From: Bordetella parapertussis
GTDB taxonomy: Bacteria > Pseudomonadota > Gammaproteobacteria > Burkholderiales > Burkholderiaceae_B
DNA length: 64,000 bases
Direction: 5' to 3'
NCBI GenBank assembly: GCA_945895265.1
Contig: CAMDEF010000003.1
Span: 1 to 64,000 of the forward strand
Shown: positions 36,846 to 45,142 of the stretch, in pieces
Layout: every line of letters begins with the position of its first letter
Position numbering within the stretch: position 1 is the first letter of the stretch
Notes under the pieces: model-generated
Told to the model about the DNA's origin: nothing
The model's database searches: none
The model's input: only the letters and a program-made list of their open reading frames with translations
Position numbers and translations under genes: made by a program

Positions 36846-39713
36846 ATGTCATCAGAACTCGAATCTCTAAAGAACTCCTATCTTTTTGGGGGTAATGCTC
36901 CGTATGTCGAAGAGCTTTATGAGGCTTATCTCGACAACCCTGGCTCGGTGCCAGACAACTGGCGAAGCTATTTCGATCAGTTGCAGCATATGCCTGCGAC
37001 AGATGGTCAGGCAGAAACCCGTGATCAAGCTCACGCGCCGATCGTTGAGTCGTTTGCGATTCGCGCTAAAACAAATGGCTTTGCTCAGCGTGCAAAAGAA
37101 TCTGATCTAGCGGTTGCAACTAAGCAAGTACACGTGCAGTCTTTGATTGCAGCGTATCGTTCACTTGGTTCAAGATGGGCTGATCTCGATCCGCTCAAGC
37201 GCACCGATCGCCCAGCGATCCCCGAATTAGACCCCGCGTTTTATGGCTTAAACGAAACCGATCTCGATCAGGTTTTTTCGGCGGCCAATACTTATTTTTC
37301 TAGCGCAAGCACCATGACCTTGCGCGATATTCTCAAAGCCTTGCGTGATACCTATTGTCGTTCGGTCGGCGCCGAGTTCATGCATGCGTCTGATCCTGCA
37401 GTCAAGCGCTGGGTGCAAGAGCGCCTTGAGTCAACCTTGTCTGCGCCACTGGTTTCGCCTGAAGGTAAGCGTAATCTGCTGCAGCAGCTCACTGAAGCTG
37501 AAGGCCTTGAGCGCTATTTACACACAAAATACGTTGGTCAAAAGCGCTTTTCGCTTGAGGGTGGCGATAGCTTTATTGCCTCAATGGATGAACTCGTGCA
37601 CCATGCGGGTGAAGCTGGTGTGCAAGAGATCGTGGTCGGAATGGCGCACCGCGGTCGTCTGAACATGCTGGTCAACATCATGGGCAAGATGCCGGGTGAT
37701 TTGTTTGCTGAGTTCGAAGGTCATCACGCCGAGGGTTTAAGCGATGGTGATGTGAAATACCACAACGGTTTTTCAAGTGACCTTTCCACGCGTGGCGGCC
37801 CAATGCATTTGTCGCTCGCGTTTAACCCCTCGCACCTTGAAATCGTCAATCCAGTCGTTGAGGGTAGTGTGCGCGCGCGCCAAGAGCGTCGCGGTGCCGA
37901 GGGCTACAAGCAAGTGTTGCCCGTGCTGGTGCATGGCGATGCGGCGTTTGCCGGGCAGGGCGTGGTCATGGAAACCCTCAACCTCGCCGAGACTCGTGGT
38001 TATGGTACCGGTGGCACTGTCCATCTTGTGATTAACAACCAGATCGGGTTCACCACTTCTGACCCGCGCGATACACGCTCAACGATCTATTGCACTGACG
38101 TGTCAAAGATGATTGAAGCGCCGGTGTTTCATGTGAACGGTGATGACCCTGAAGCGGTGGCGTTTACCACCCGTCTGGCGCTCGACTTCAGAATGAAGTT
38201 TGGTCGTGACGTGGTCGTGGATATTGTGTGCTTCCGTAAACTCGGTCATAACGAACAAGATACCCCTTCGCTCACGCAGCCTTTGATGTACAAGCGCATT
38301 GGCGCGCATCCAGGCACGCGTAAGCTCTATGCAGACAAACTGACTGCGCAAGGGGTGCTGAAAGAAGGCGAGGGCGATCAACTCGTGAAAGACTATCGCC
38401 AGTACATGGAAGACGGCCAGCGCACCATCGAGCCTGTCCTGACAAATTACAAAAGCAAGTACGCCATTGACTGGACACCGTTCTTAAATGCAAAGTGGAC
38501 AGACCAGGCTGACACAGGTGTGCCGTTAGCTGAACTCAAAAGTATTGGTGAGGCTCTGACGCACACGCCTGCGGGGTTCACGCCTCACGCATTGGTCACA
38601 AAGCTGCTCAATGATCGTCGAGCAATGGCACGTGGTGAACAAAATCTTGACTGGGGGATGGGCGAGCATCTGGCCTTCGCAACGCTGGTCAAGGCAGGGT
38701 ACGCAATTCGCATTACTGGCCAAGACTCAGGTCGCGGCACCTTCACTCATCGTCACGCGGTATTGCATGATCAAAATCGTGAGCGCTGGGATGATGGCAC
38801 TTATATTCCGTTGCAAAATGTTTCGGCTGAGCAGGCACCGTTTACAGTCATTGACTCGGTTTTGTCCGAAGAGGCCGTGTTAGGCTTTGAGTACGGTTAC
38901 TCTTGTGCTGATCCTAATACTCTTACGATTTGGGAAGCCCAGTTCGGCGACTTCGTGAATGGTGCTCAAGTGGTGATTGACCAGTTCATCGTGTCTGGTG
39001 AGGCCAAATGGGGTCGTCAGTCTGGTTTGACCATGATGCTGCCGCACGGTTACGAAGGTCAAGGGCCTGAGCATTCATCCGCACGCATTGAGCGCTTCTT
39101 GCAATTGTGCGCTGACAACAATATTCAGGTTGTGCAACCCACCACAGCGGCGCAGATTTTCCATCTGTTACGTCGGCAGATGGTACGCCAGTTCCGTAAA
39201 CCTTTGGTCATTTTGACGCCGAAGTCACTGCTTCGTAGTAAAGATGCGGGCTCTGCTCTTAAAGAGCTGTCGACTGGTCGGTTTCAGCCAATTATCCCTG
39301 AGCTCGATGAGAAGATTAAAGCGGCTTCGGTCAAACGCGTTCTCGTGTGCTCGGGTAAAGTTTATTACGACCTAGTGCACGGTCGTGCTGATCGTAAAGA
39401 CGATTCGGTTGCGATTATTCGCGTTGAGCAGTTGTATCCCTTCGCCCACAAAACTTTTGAGGCTGAGTTGCGCAAGTATCCCAAGGCAACTGAAGTGGTC
39501 TGGGTGCAAGACGAGCCGCAAAACCAGGGCCCCTGGTTTTACGTACAACACCATCTTTACCAAAACATGTCAGCTGGCCAAAAGCTGGGTTATGCCGGGC
39601 GCCCAGCGTCTGCCTCGCCCGCCGTCGGTTATTTAGCTAAGCATCAAGAACAGCAAAAGGCTTTGGTTGATCAAGCCTTTGGCAAGTTCAAAGTGTTCAT
39701 GCTGACTAAATAA
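36846..39713 (+). CDS. odhA: 2-oxoglutarate dehydrogenase E1 component
   Basis: 955 residues from ATG 36846 (AAGGTGA about 9 nt upstream); the frame is open further upstream but those residues are not family-like. Thiamine diphosphate-dependent decarboxylation of 2-oxoglutarate. The N-terminal E2-binding segment (NAPYVEELYEAYL), the GMAHRGRLN and NPSHLE elements, the thiamine-site GDDPEA region and the C-terminal transketolase-like half (GFEYGYSCAD, MLPHGYEGQGPEHSSAR) are complete. It is the first gene of odhA-odhB-lpdA. Confidence 0.97.
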   Translation: MSSELESLKNSYLFGGNAPYVEELYEAYLDNPGSVPDNWRSYFDQLQHMPATDGQAETRDQAHAPIVESFAIRAKTNGFAQRAKESDLAVATKQVHVQSLIAAYRSLGSRWADLDPLKRTDRPAIPELDPAFYGLNETDLDQVFSAANTYFSSASTMTLRDILKALRDTYCRSVGAEFMHASDPAVKRWVQERLESTLSAPLVSPEGKRNLLQQLTEAEGLERYLHTKYVGQKRFSLEGGDSFIASMDELVHHAGEAGVQEIVVGMAHRGRLNMLVNIMGKMPGDLFAEFEGHHAEGLSDGDVKYHNGFSSDLSTRGGPMHLSLAFNPSHLEIVNPVVEGSVRARQERRGAEGYKQVLPVLVHGDAAFAGQGVVMETLNLAETRGYGTGGTVHLVINNQIGFTTSDPRDTRSTIYCTDVSKMIEAPVFHVNGDDPEAVAFTTRLALDFRMKFGRDVVVDIVCFRKLGHNEQDTPSLTQPLMYKRIGAHPGTRKLYADKLTAQGVLKEGEGDQLVKDYRQYMEDGQRTIEPVLTNYKSKYAIDWTPFLNAKWTDQADTGVPLAELKSIGEALTHTPAGFTPHALVTKLLNDRRAMARGEQNLDWGMGEHLAFATLVKAGYAIRITGQDSGRGTFTHRHAVLHDQNRERWDDGTYIPLQNVSAEQAPFTVIDSVLSEEAVLGFEYGYSCADPNTLTIWEAQFGDFVNGAQVVIDQFIVSGEAKWGRQSGLTMMLPHGYEGQGPEHSSARIERFLQLCADNNIQVVQPTTAAQIFHLLRRQMVRQFRKPLVILTPKSLLRSKDAGSALKELSTGRFQPIIPELDEKIKAASVKRVLVCSGKVYYDLVHGRADRKDDSVAIIRVEQLYPFAHKTFEAELRKYPKATEVVWVQDEPQNQGPWFYVQHHLYQNMSAGQKLGYAGRPASASPAVGYLAKHQEQQKALVDQAFGKFKVFMLTK

Positions 39714-39763
39714 TCTAGCCTAAGCGATTTTACCGAAATACTACGATCCCTCACGGAAAAAAA

Positions 39764-40996
39764 ATGGCAATCACCGATGTAGTTGTGCCCCAACTGTCTG
39801 AGTCTGTATCTGAAGCAACGTTGTTAACCTGGAAGAAAAAGCCCGGTGAGGCAGTCACCGCCGACGAAATTCTGATTGAAGTTGAAACCGATAAAGTGGT
39901 GCTAGAGGTGCCGGCTCCTGTTTCGGGGGTGTTAACAGAAATCGTGCGTGCCGATGGCAGCATGGTGGTGGCGGGCGAGGTGATTGCTCGTATCGATACC
40001 GCGGGTAAAGCTGCTGCAGTCACAGCTGCACCAGCAAGTACTGCTGCAGTCGCGACAGCCCCAGTCTCGGCGCCCATAGCCGCCTCGGTTGGCAGCGCTG
40101 GCGTGGCGTCTCCTGCTGCCGCCAAGATTCTTGCTGAAAAAGGCGTGGCAGCGTCAAACGTCTCGGGCTCAGGCCGTGACGGTCGTATCACGAAAGGCGA
40201 TGCGCTTGGTGCTTCGGCAGCCCCTGCTGCTGCTGCTCCAGTCAAGGCTGCGCCCCTGGCAAACCCTTCGGTGCCCATGACGCAATCGCTTGATGGTCGT
40301 CCTGAGCAACGCGTGCCCATGAGCCGCTTGCGTGCTCGCGTTGCCGAGCGTCTGTTGCAATCGCAGCAAGATAACGCGATCCTCACAACGTTTAACGAAG
40401 TCAACATGCAGGGCGTGATTGATCTGCGTAATTTATACAAAGATAAATTTGAAAAAGAGCACGGCGTGAAGCTGGGCTTTATGTCATTTTTTGTGAAAGC
40501 CGCCGTTGCAGCGCTCAAGCGTTACCCAGTGTTAAATGCGTCGATCGACGGCAAAGACATCATCTATCACGGCTATTTCGATATTGGTATCGCGGTTGGC
40601 AGCCCACGCGGCCTCGTTGTGCCGATTCTGCGCAATGCTGATCAACTCTCTATCGCCGAAATCGAAAAAACAATCGCTGATTTTGGCAAGCGCGCCTCAG
40701 AGGGTAAGCTTGGTATCGAAGAGATGACCGGTGGCACCTTCTCGATTTCAAACGGTGGTGTGTTCGGCTCGATGTTGTCAACGCCAATTATCAATCCTCC
40801 TCAGTCAGCGATCTTAGGCGTTCACGCCACCAAAGAGCGCGCTGTGGTTGAAAAAGGCCAAATCGTGATTCGGCCGATTAATTACTTGGCAATGTCTTAC
40901 GACCATCGCATTATTGATGGCCGCGAAGCAGTCTTGGGTTTGGTTGCGATGAAAGAAGCGCTCGAAGATCCACAACGCTTATTACTCGAAATCTAA
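39764..40996 (+). CDS. odhB: 2-oxoglutarate dehydrogenase E2 (dihydrolipoyl succinyltransferase)
   Basis: 410 residues. One lipoyl domain (lipoylated Lys44 in ETDKVVLE), an Ala/Pro-rich linker, a peripheral subunit-binding domain (about 108-145, PAAAKILAEKG...GRDGRITKGD), a second Ala-rich linker, and the catalytic domain with His381 and Asp385 (YDHRIIDGREA). It transfers the succinyl group to CoA and forms the core of the complex. It follows odhA by 50 nt and precedes lpdA by 12 nt. Confidence 0.97.
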   Translation: MAITDVVVPQLSESVSEATLLTWKKKPGEAVTADEILIEVETDKVVLEVPAPVSGVLTEIVRADGSMVVAGEVIARIDTAGKAAAVTAAPASTAAVATAPVSAPIAASVGSAGVASPAAAKILAEKGVAASNVSGSGRDGRITKGDALGASAAPAAAAPVKAAPLANPSVPMTQSLDGRPEQRVPMSRLRARVAERLLQSQQDNAILTTFNEVNMQGVIDLRNLYKDKFEKEHGVKLGFMSFFVKAAVAALKRYPVLNASIDGKDIIYHGYFDIGIAVGSPRGLVVPILRNADQLSIAEIEKTIADFGKRASEGKLGIEEMTGGTFSISNGGVFGSMLSTPIINPPQSAILGVHATKERAVVEKGQIVIRPINYLAMSYDHRIIDGREAVLGLVAMKEALEDPQRLLLEI

Positions 40997-41008
40997 ACCG
41001 AGATATTC

Positions 41009-42436
41009 ATGCCTACTCAATTTGATGTTGTTGTGATCGGTGCGGGCCCAGGCGGCTATATCGCTGCCATTCGTGCGGCCCAGTTAGGGTTGTCGGTAGC
41101 GTGTATTGACGCCTGGCAAAATGGTAAAGGCGGCCCGGCCCCAGGGGGCACTTGTACCAACGTCGGGTGTATTCCGTCTAAGGCCTTGCTGCAGTCTTCA
41201 GAGCACTTCGATCAGGTCAATCATCATTTTGCAGAGCATGGCATTGAGGTCAAAGGCGTCAGCCTGAATCTCGAACAGTTGCTTGGCCGCAAAAACAATG
41301 TTGTGAAGCAAAACAATGATGGCATTTTGTATTTGTTTAAAAAGAACAAGATCACGTTCTTTCATGGCAAAGGTGCGTTTACTGGCAAGGTAGAGGGCGG
41401 CTGGGCGATTCACGTCAGCGGCACTGCAACGGCTGATATCGTGGGCAAACATGTCGTGATCGCAACGGGGTCATCGGCCCGCGAACTGCCTGGTTTACCC
41501 TTTGACGAGAAGCAGGTCTTGTCCAACGATGGTGCACTAAATATTGCGGCTGTCCCGAAAAAATTAGGTGTAATTGGTGCGGGTGTGATCGGTTTAGAAA
41601 TGGGTAGCGTCTGGCGCCGTTTAGGTGCCGAGGTGACCGTGCTAGAGGCGATGCCTGAGTTCTTGGCAGCGGTCGATCAGCAGGTCGCAAAAGAAGCCTT
41701 CAAGATCTTTACCAAGCAGGGTCTGGCGATTCAAACCGGGATCAAGCTCGGTGAGATTAAGGCTGGGGCCAAAAGCGTCACCGTGCCTTATACCGACGCA
41801 GCAGGTGCCGAACAAAAGCTTGTGGTGGATAAACTGATTGTGTCTATCGGGCGTGTGCCCTACACCGGTGGGCTGCAGGCCGATACGGTTGGCTTGCAGC
41901 TTGATGAGCGTGGTTTTGTGATGGTCGATGGAGATTGCAAAACTAATTTGCCAAACGTGTGGGCCGTTGGCGATGTGGTGCGCGGCCCAATGTTGGCTCA
42001 TAAAGCCGAAGAAGAGGGTGTTGCGGTTGCCGAACGTATGAGTGGGCAACATGGTCACGTCAATTTCAATACGATCCCTTGGGTCATTTACACCTCACCC
42101 GAGATTTCTTGGGTAGGTCAAACCGAGCAACAGCTCAAGGCTAGTGGCCGCGCGTATAAAGCGGGCAGCTTTCCGTTCTTGGCGAACGGTCGGGCGCGTG
42201 CCTTGGGTGATACAACCGGGTTCGTCAAAATCTTGGCAGATGCCGAAAACGACGAAGTCTTAGGTGTGCACATCATTGGCCCCATGGCCTCTGAATTGAT
42301 TGCTGAAGCCGTGACCATTATGGAGTTCAAAGGTGCGGCTGAAGACATTGCCCGTATCTGCCACGCGCATCCCACGTTGTCAGAGTCGATGAAAGAAGCG
42401 GCTCTGGCAGTGGATAAGCGTACGTTGAATTTTTAA
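41009..42436 (+). CDS. lpdA: Dihydrolipoyl dehydrogenase (E3)
   Basis: 475 residues. FAD-dependent reoxidation of the lipoyl groups of OdhB. Visible: FAD motif GAGPGGYIAAIRAAQLG, redox disulfide Cys49/Cys54 (GGTCTNVGCIPSK), NAD motif GAGVIGLEMGSVW, and the C-terminal HAHPTLSESMKEAA with the catalytic His-Glu pair. There is no lipoyl domain fused at the N-terminus, unlike some pdh-linked E3 proteins, so it is the odh-specific copy. Confidence 0.96.
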   Translation: MPTQFDVVVIGAGPGGYIAAIRAAQLGLSVACIDAWQNGKGGPAPGGTCTNVGCIPSKALLQSSEHFDQVNHHFAEHGIEVKGVSLNLEQLLGRKNNVVKQNNDGILYLFKKNKITFFHGKGAFTGKVEGGWAIHVSGTATADIVGKHVVIATGSSARELPGLPFDEKQVLSNDGALNIAAVPKKLGVIGAGVIGLEMGSVWRRLGAEVTVLEAMPEFLAAVDQQVAKEAFKIFTKQGLAIQTGIKLGEIKAGAKSVTVPYTDAAGAEQKLVVDKLIVSIGRVPYTGGLQADTVGLQLDERGFVMVDGDCKTNLPNVWAVGDVVRGPMLAHKAEEEGVAVAERMSGQHGHVNFNTIPWVIYTSPEISWVGQTEQQLKASGRAYKAGSFPFLANGRARALGDTTGFVKILADAENDEVLGVHIIGPMASELIAEAVTIMEFKGAAEDIARICHAHPTLSESMKEAALAVDKRTLNF

Positions 42437-42445
42437 GAAACGCCT

Positions 42446-43537
42446 TTGAACGTTCTTCAATCCTACGAACACACGCTTGCTGAGCGGGGTTATCAATCCG
42501 ATCCTGCGCAGAGGGCGGCGGTCGACCGTCTGCAGCGCTATTTTGATGACTGGGCTGTTTTTAAAGGGCAGCGTTCAAGCGCAGTGAAGCGCTTTTTCAA
42601 GCGTCCTGAGGTCCCGCGGGGTGTGTATTTGTGGGGTGGGGTCGGTCGTGGCAAAAGCTTTTTGATGGATGCTTTCTACGCTACCGTTCCGGTCACACGT
42701 AAGACGCGGTTGCACTTTCATGAGTTCATGCGCAGCGTGCATCGCCAGCTTGACGAAGTCAAAGGCATGCAAGACCCGCTTGACGAAGTCGCACGGCGTA
42801 TTTCAAAAAACTATCGCCTGATTTGTTTTGACGAGTTTCATGTGTCGGATGTCGCTGATGCGATGATCCTGTATCGCTTGTTATTGAAATTCTTTGAGTT
42901 TGGCACCTCGTTTGTCATGACCTCAAATTACGAACCATCGACGCTCTATCCTGATGGCTTGCATCGTGATCGCTTATTGCCTGCGATTAAATTGATTCAA
43001 GACCGCATGGATATCTTGAACGTTGACGCTGGTATTGACTACCGTAGGCGCACGCTCGAACAAGTCAAGTGTTACCACACCCCTGGGGGGGCGCAGGCCG
43101 ATGAGGCGCTGCAACTGACATTCACTCAGTTGGCAGACACAGCAGCGCAAGATCCTGTTTTGTTGATTGAACATCGAGAAATTCGCGCCAAACAGCGCGC
43201 GGGCAGCGTGGTCTGGTTTGATTTTGCAACGCTGTGTGGTGGCCCGCGCTCGCAAAACGATTATCTTGAATTAGCCAGCCGCTTTCATGCGGTAATTTTG
43301 TCTGATGTGCCGAAAATGGGGCCGCGCGAAGCCTCTGAAGCTCGGCGCTTTACCTGGCTCATCGACGTGTTTTACGACCATAAAATCAAGCTGATTATGT
43401 CGGCCGCGTGCGAACCGGATGAAATTTACACCTCGGGGCCGATGTCTAATGAGTTTCATCGTACGGTCTCTCGCATTCTTGAAATGCAATCTAAAGAATA
43501 TCTAGACTCTGAGCGCCGCGATACCGTCAGTATCTAA
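42446..43537 (+). CDS. zapE: ZapE/AFG1 family ATPase
   Basis: 363 residues with a TTG start 9 nt after lpdA; no better start exists close by. P-loop ATPase: Walker A GGVGRGKS (64-71), Walker B LICFDEFHVSD near 129-139. In Escherichia coli ZapE acts at the division ring during stress; mitochondrial AFG1 handles respiratory subunits. Its fixed place behind odh genes in Burkholderiales hints at a link to respiratory enzymes (inference). A hairpin follows the stop (43538-43572). Confidence 0.93.
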   Translation: MNVLQSYEHTLAERGYQSDPAQRAAVDRLQRYFDDWAVFKGQRSSAVKRFFKRPEVPRGVYLWGGVGRGKSFLMDAFYATVPVTRKTRLHFHEFMRSVHRQLDEVKGMQDPLDEVARRISKNYRLICFDEFHVSDVADAMILYRLLLKFFEFGTSFVMTSNYEPSTLYPDGLHRDRLLPAIKLIQDRMDILNVDAGIDYRRRTLEQVKCYHTPGGAQADEALQLTFTQLADTAAQDPVLLIEHREIRAKQRAGSVVWFDFATLCGGPRSQNDYLELASRFHAVILSDVPKMGPREASEARRFTWLIDVFYDHKIKLIMSAACEPDEIYTSGPMSNEFHRTVSRILEMQSKEYLDSERRDTVSI

Positions 43538-43572
43538 GTTTAGGTTTTGCGCTGCCGCCAGCAACCCTAAAC
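43538..43572 (+). other. Hairpin directly after zapE
   Basis: gtttaggtt (43538-43546) pairs with aaccctaaac (43563-43572) with one bulged base. No T-run follows, so it may be a weak or factor-dependent termination site before trpS (ATG 43624). Confidence 0.35.
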
Positions 43573-43623
43573 GGTACACTTACAGCTTAGCTGTCTTTTC
43601 AAACCTCAGCACTTGGCACCTCT

Positions 43624-44997
43624 ATGAACACCCGCGTTCTGACTGGCATCACCACTTCTGGCACGCCGCACCTCGGTAATTATGTGGGGGCGATCCGTCC
43701 GGCCATACAGGCTAGCCAACAGCAAAACGTTGATGCTTTCTTCTTTTTGGCCGATTATCACGCACTGATCAAGTCTGAAGACCCTGCGCTGATTGCCCGC
43801 TCGCGGCTTGAAATCGCAGCAACCTGGTTGGCCTCGGGGTTAGATCCCAAACGTGTCACGTTTTATCGCCAGTCTGATGTCCCCGAGATTCCAGAGCTTT
43901 GCTGGATGCTCACTTGTGTGACGGCTAAAGGTTTAATGAACCGCGCCCACGCTTATAAAGCCTCTGTCGATCAAAACGCTGCAAAAGGCGTCGAAGCCGA
44001 TGATGGCATCAATATGGGCTTGTTCTCGTACCCCATTTTGATGGCGGCTGACATTCTGATGTTTAACGCTCACAAGGTACCGGTTGGTCGCGACCAAACG
44101 CAGCACCTTGAAATGGCGCGCGATATCGCGCAGCGCTTTAATCATTTGTTTGGTCAGGGGCGTGATTTTTTTGTGTTGCCTGAGGCAGTGATTTCTGAGG
44201 ATGTCGCAACCTTACCGGGCTTGGATGGTCGCAAGATGTCTAAGAGCTACGGCAACACCGTGCCCTTGTTTGAAGGTGGGGCGAAGGCCCTAAACTCTGC
44301 CATCGCCAAAATTGTGACTGACTCGCGAGGCCCTGGCGAGCCGAAGGATGCAGATGCTTCGCACCTGTATTTGATCTACAAGGCCTTTGCGCAACCTGCC
44401 GAAACTACAAAGTTTCATGCTGAGCTCGCAGCAGGCATGGGTTGGGGCGATGCTAAAAAACGTTTGTGCGAGCGCATCGAACAAGAGATGGGCCCGTTAC
44501 GTGCGCACTACGAAGACTTGATGTCGCACCCAGATCGTATCGAAGAGATCCTGCAAGAGGGCGCTCGTAAAGCGCGTGCGATTGCAACGCCCTTTATTCA
44601 CGAGTTGCGGCAGGCGGTTGGTTTACGCAGCTTGGCCACTTCTCGTACTGCATCATCTTCGCAGTCGACTAAAAAAGAAAAATCCTCAAGTAAAAGCGCG
44701 CGCTACGTTACCTTTCGAGACGAAACCGGTCAGTTTCGGTTTCGCTTGCTGGCGCAAGATGGTGCTGAGTTATTTTGTTCGATTGCTTTTGCTGATCCTA
44801 AACAGGCTGGCGCTGCGATGCGTGGCCTTCAGCAAGCGGGCGCACAGGCCAGTATCAAGCTTGAGGGTGCCGTGGGTTTGCTGATTGTGCAGGGAGAGCA
44901 AGTCATAGCCAAGGCACCCGACAGCGCCTCGACTGAACAACGCGAGGAACTGATCGCGGCGCTGACGTTGGCCATGCAGCCGAGCGAGGTCGCTTAG
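43624..44997 (+). CDS. trpS: Tryptophan--tRNA ligase with C-terminal extension
   Basis: 457 residues. Charges tRNA-Trp. Class I signatures: HLGN (16-19) and KMSKS (204-208). The catalytic enzyme normally ends near residue 335; here a Ser/Lys-rich linker (about 342-360) leads into an extra domain of about 95 residues whose '[20 protein letters not shown]' and '[15 protein letters not shown]' segments look like the YegP/DUF1508 fold. Longer TrpRS proteins of this type exist in Burkholderiales, so this is probably lineage-typical; the role of the extension is unknown. Confidence 0.93.
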   Translation: MNTRVLTGITTSGTPHLGNYVGAIRPAIQASQQQNVDAFFFLADYHALIKSEDPALIARSRLEIAATWLASGLDPKRVTFYRQSDVPEIPELCWMLTCVTAKGLMNRAHAYKASVDQNAAKGVEADDGINMGLFSYPILMAADILMFNAHKVPVGRDQTQHLEMARDIAQRFNHLFGQGRDFFVLPEAVISEDVATLPGLDGRKMSKSYGNTVPLFEGGAKALNSAIAKIVTDSRGPGEPKDADASHLYLIYKAFAQPAETTKFHAELAAGMGWGDAKKRLCERIEQEMGPLRAHYEDLMSHPDRIEEILQEGARKARAIATPFIHELRQAVGLRSLATSRTASSSQSTKKEKSSSKSARYVTFRDETGQFRFRLLAQDGAELFCSIAFADPKQAGAAMRGLQQAGAQASIKLEGAVGLLIVQGEQVIAKAPDSASTEQREELIAALTLAMQPSEVA

Positions 44998-45097
44998 CTC
45001 TGTCGCCAAGCGATTCAACCTGGCAACGCAATCTAGCTACGCTTAGCCTCGCGAACAGTTCGGCGGCACGCTCTGGTCAGACGATCTCGCAAGGCAC

Positions 45098-45125
45098 AAC
45101 TTGCATTCAGGGTTGAGTGCAAGTT
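45098..45125. other. Inverted repeat between convergent trpS and tex
   Basis: aacttgca (45098-45105) and tgcaagtt (45118-45125) form an 8-bp stem with a 12-nt loop in the 145-bp gap between the two stops. Only short T stretches flank it, so termination for either gene is possible but weak by sequence. Confidence 0.35.
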
Positions 45126-45142
45126 TCTGAAACACTAAACAG

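Noticed and set aside
39751..40518. 255-codon minus-strand frame antisense to odhB
   Set aside because: Its Ala/Thr-rich composition mirrors the Ala/Pro linkers of OdhB on the other strand; no family resemblance and no start signals.
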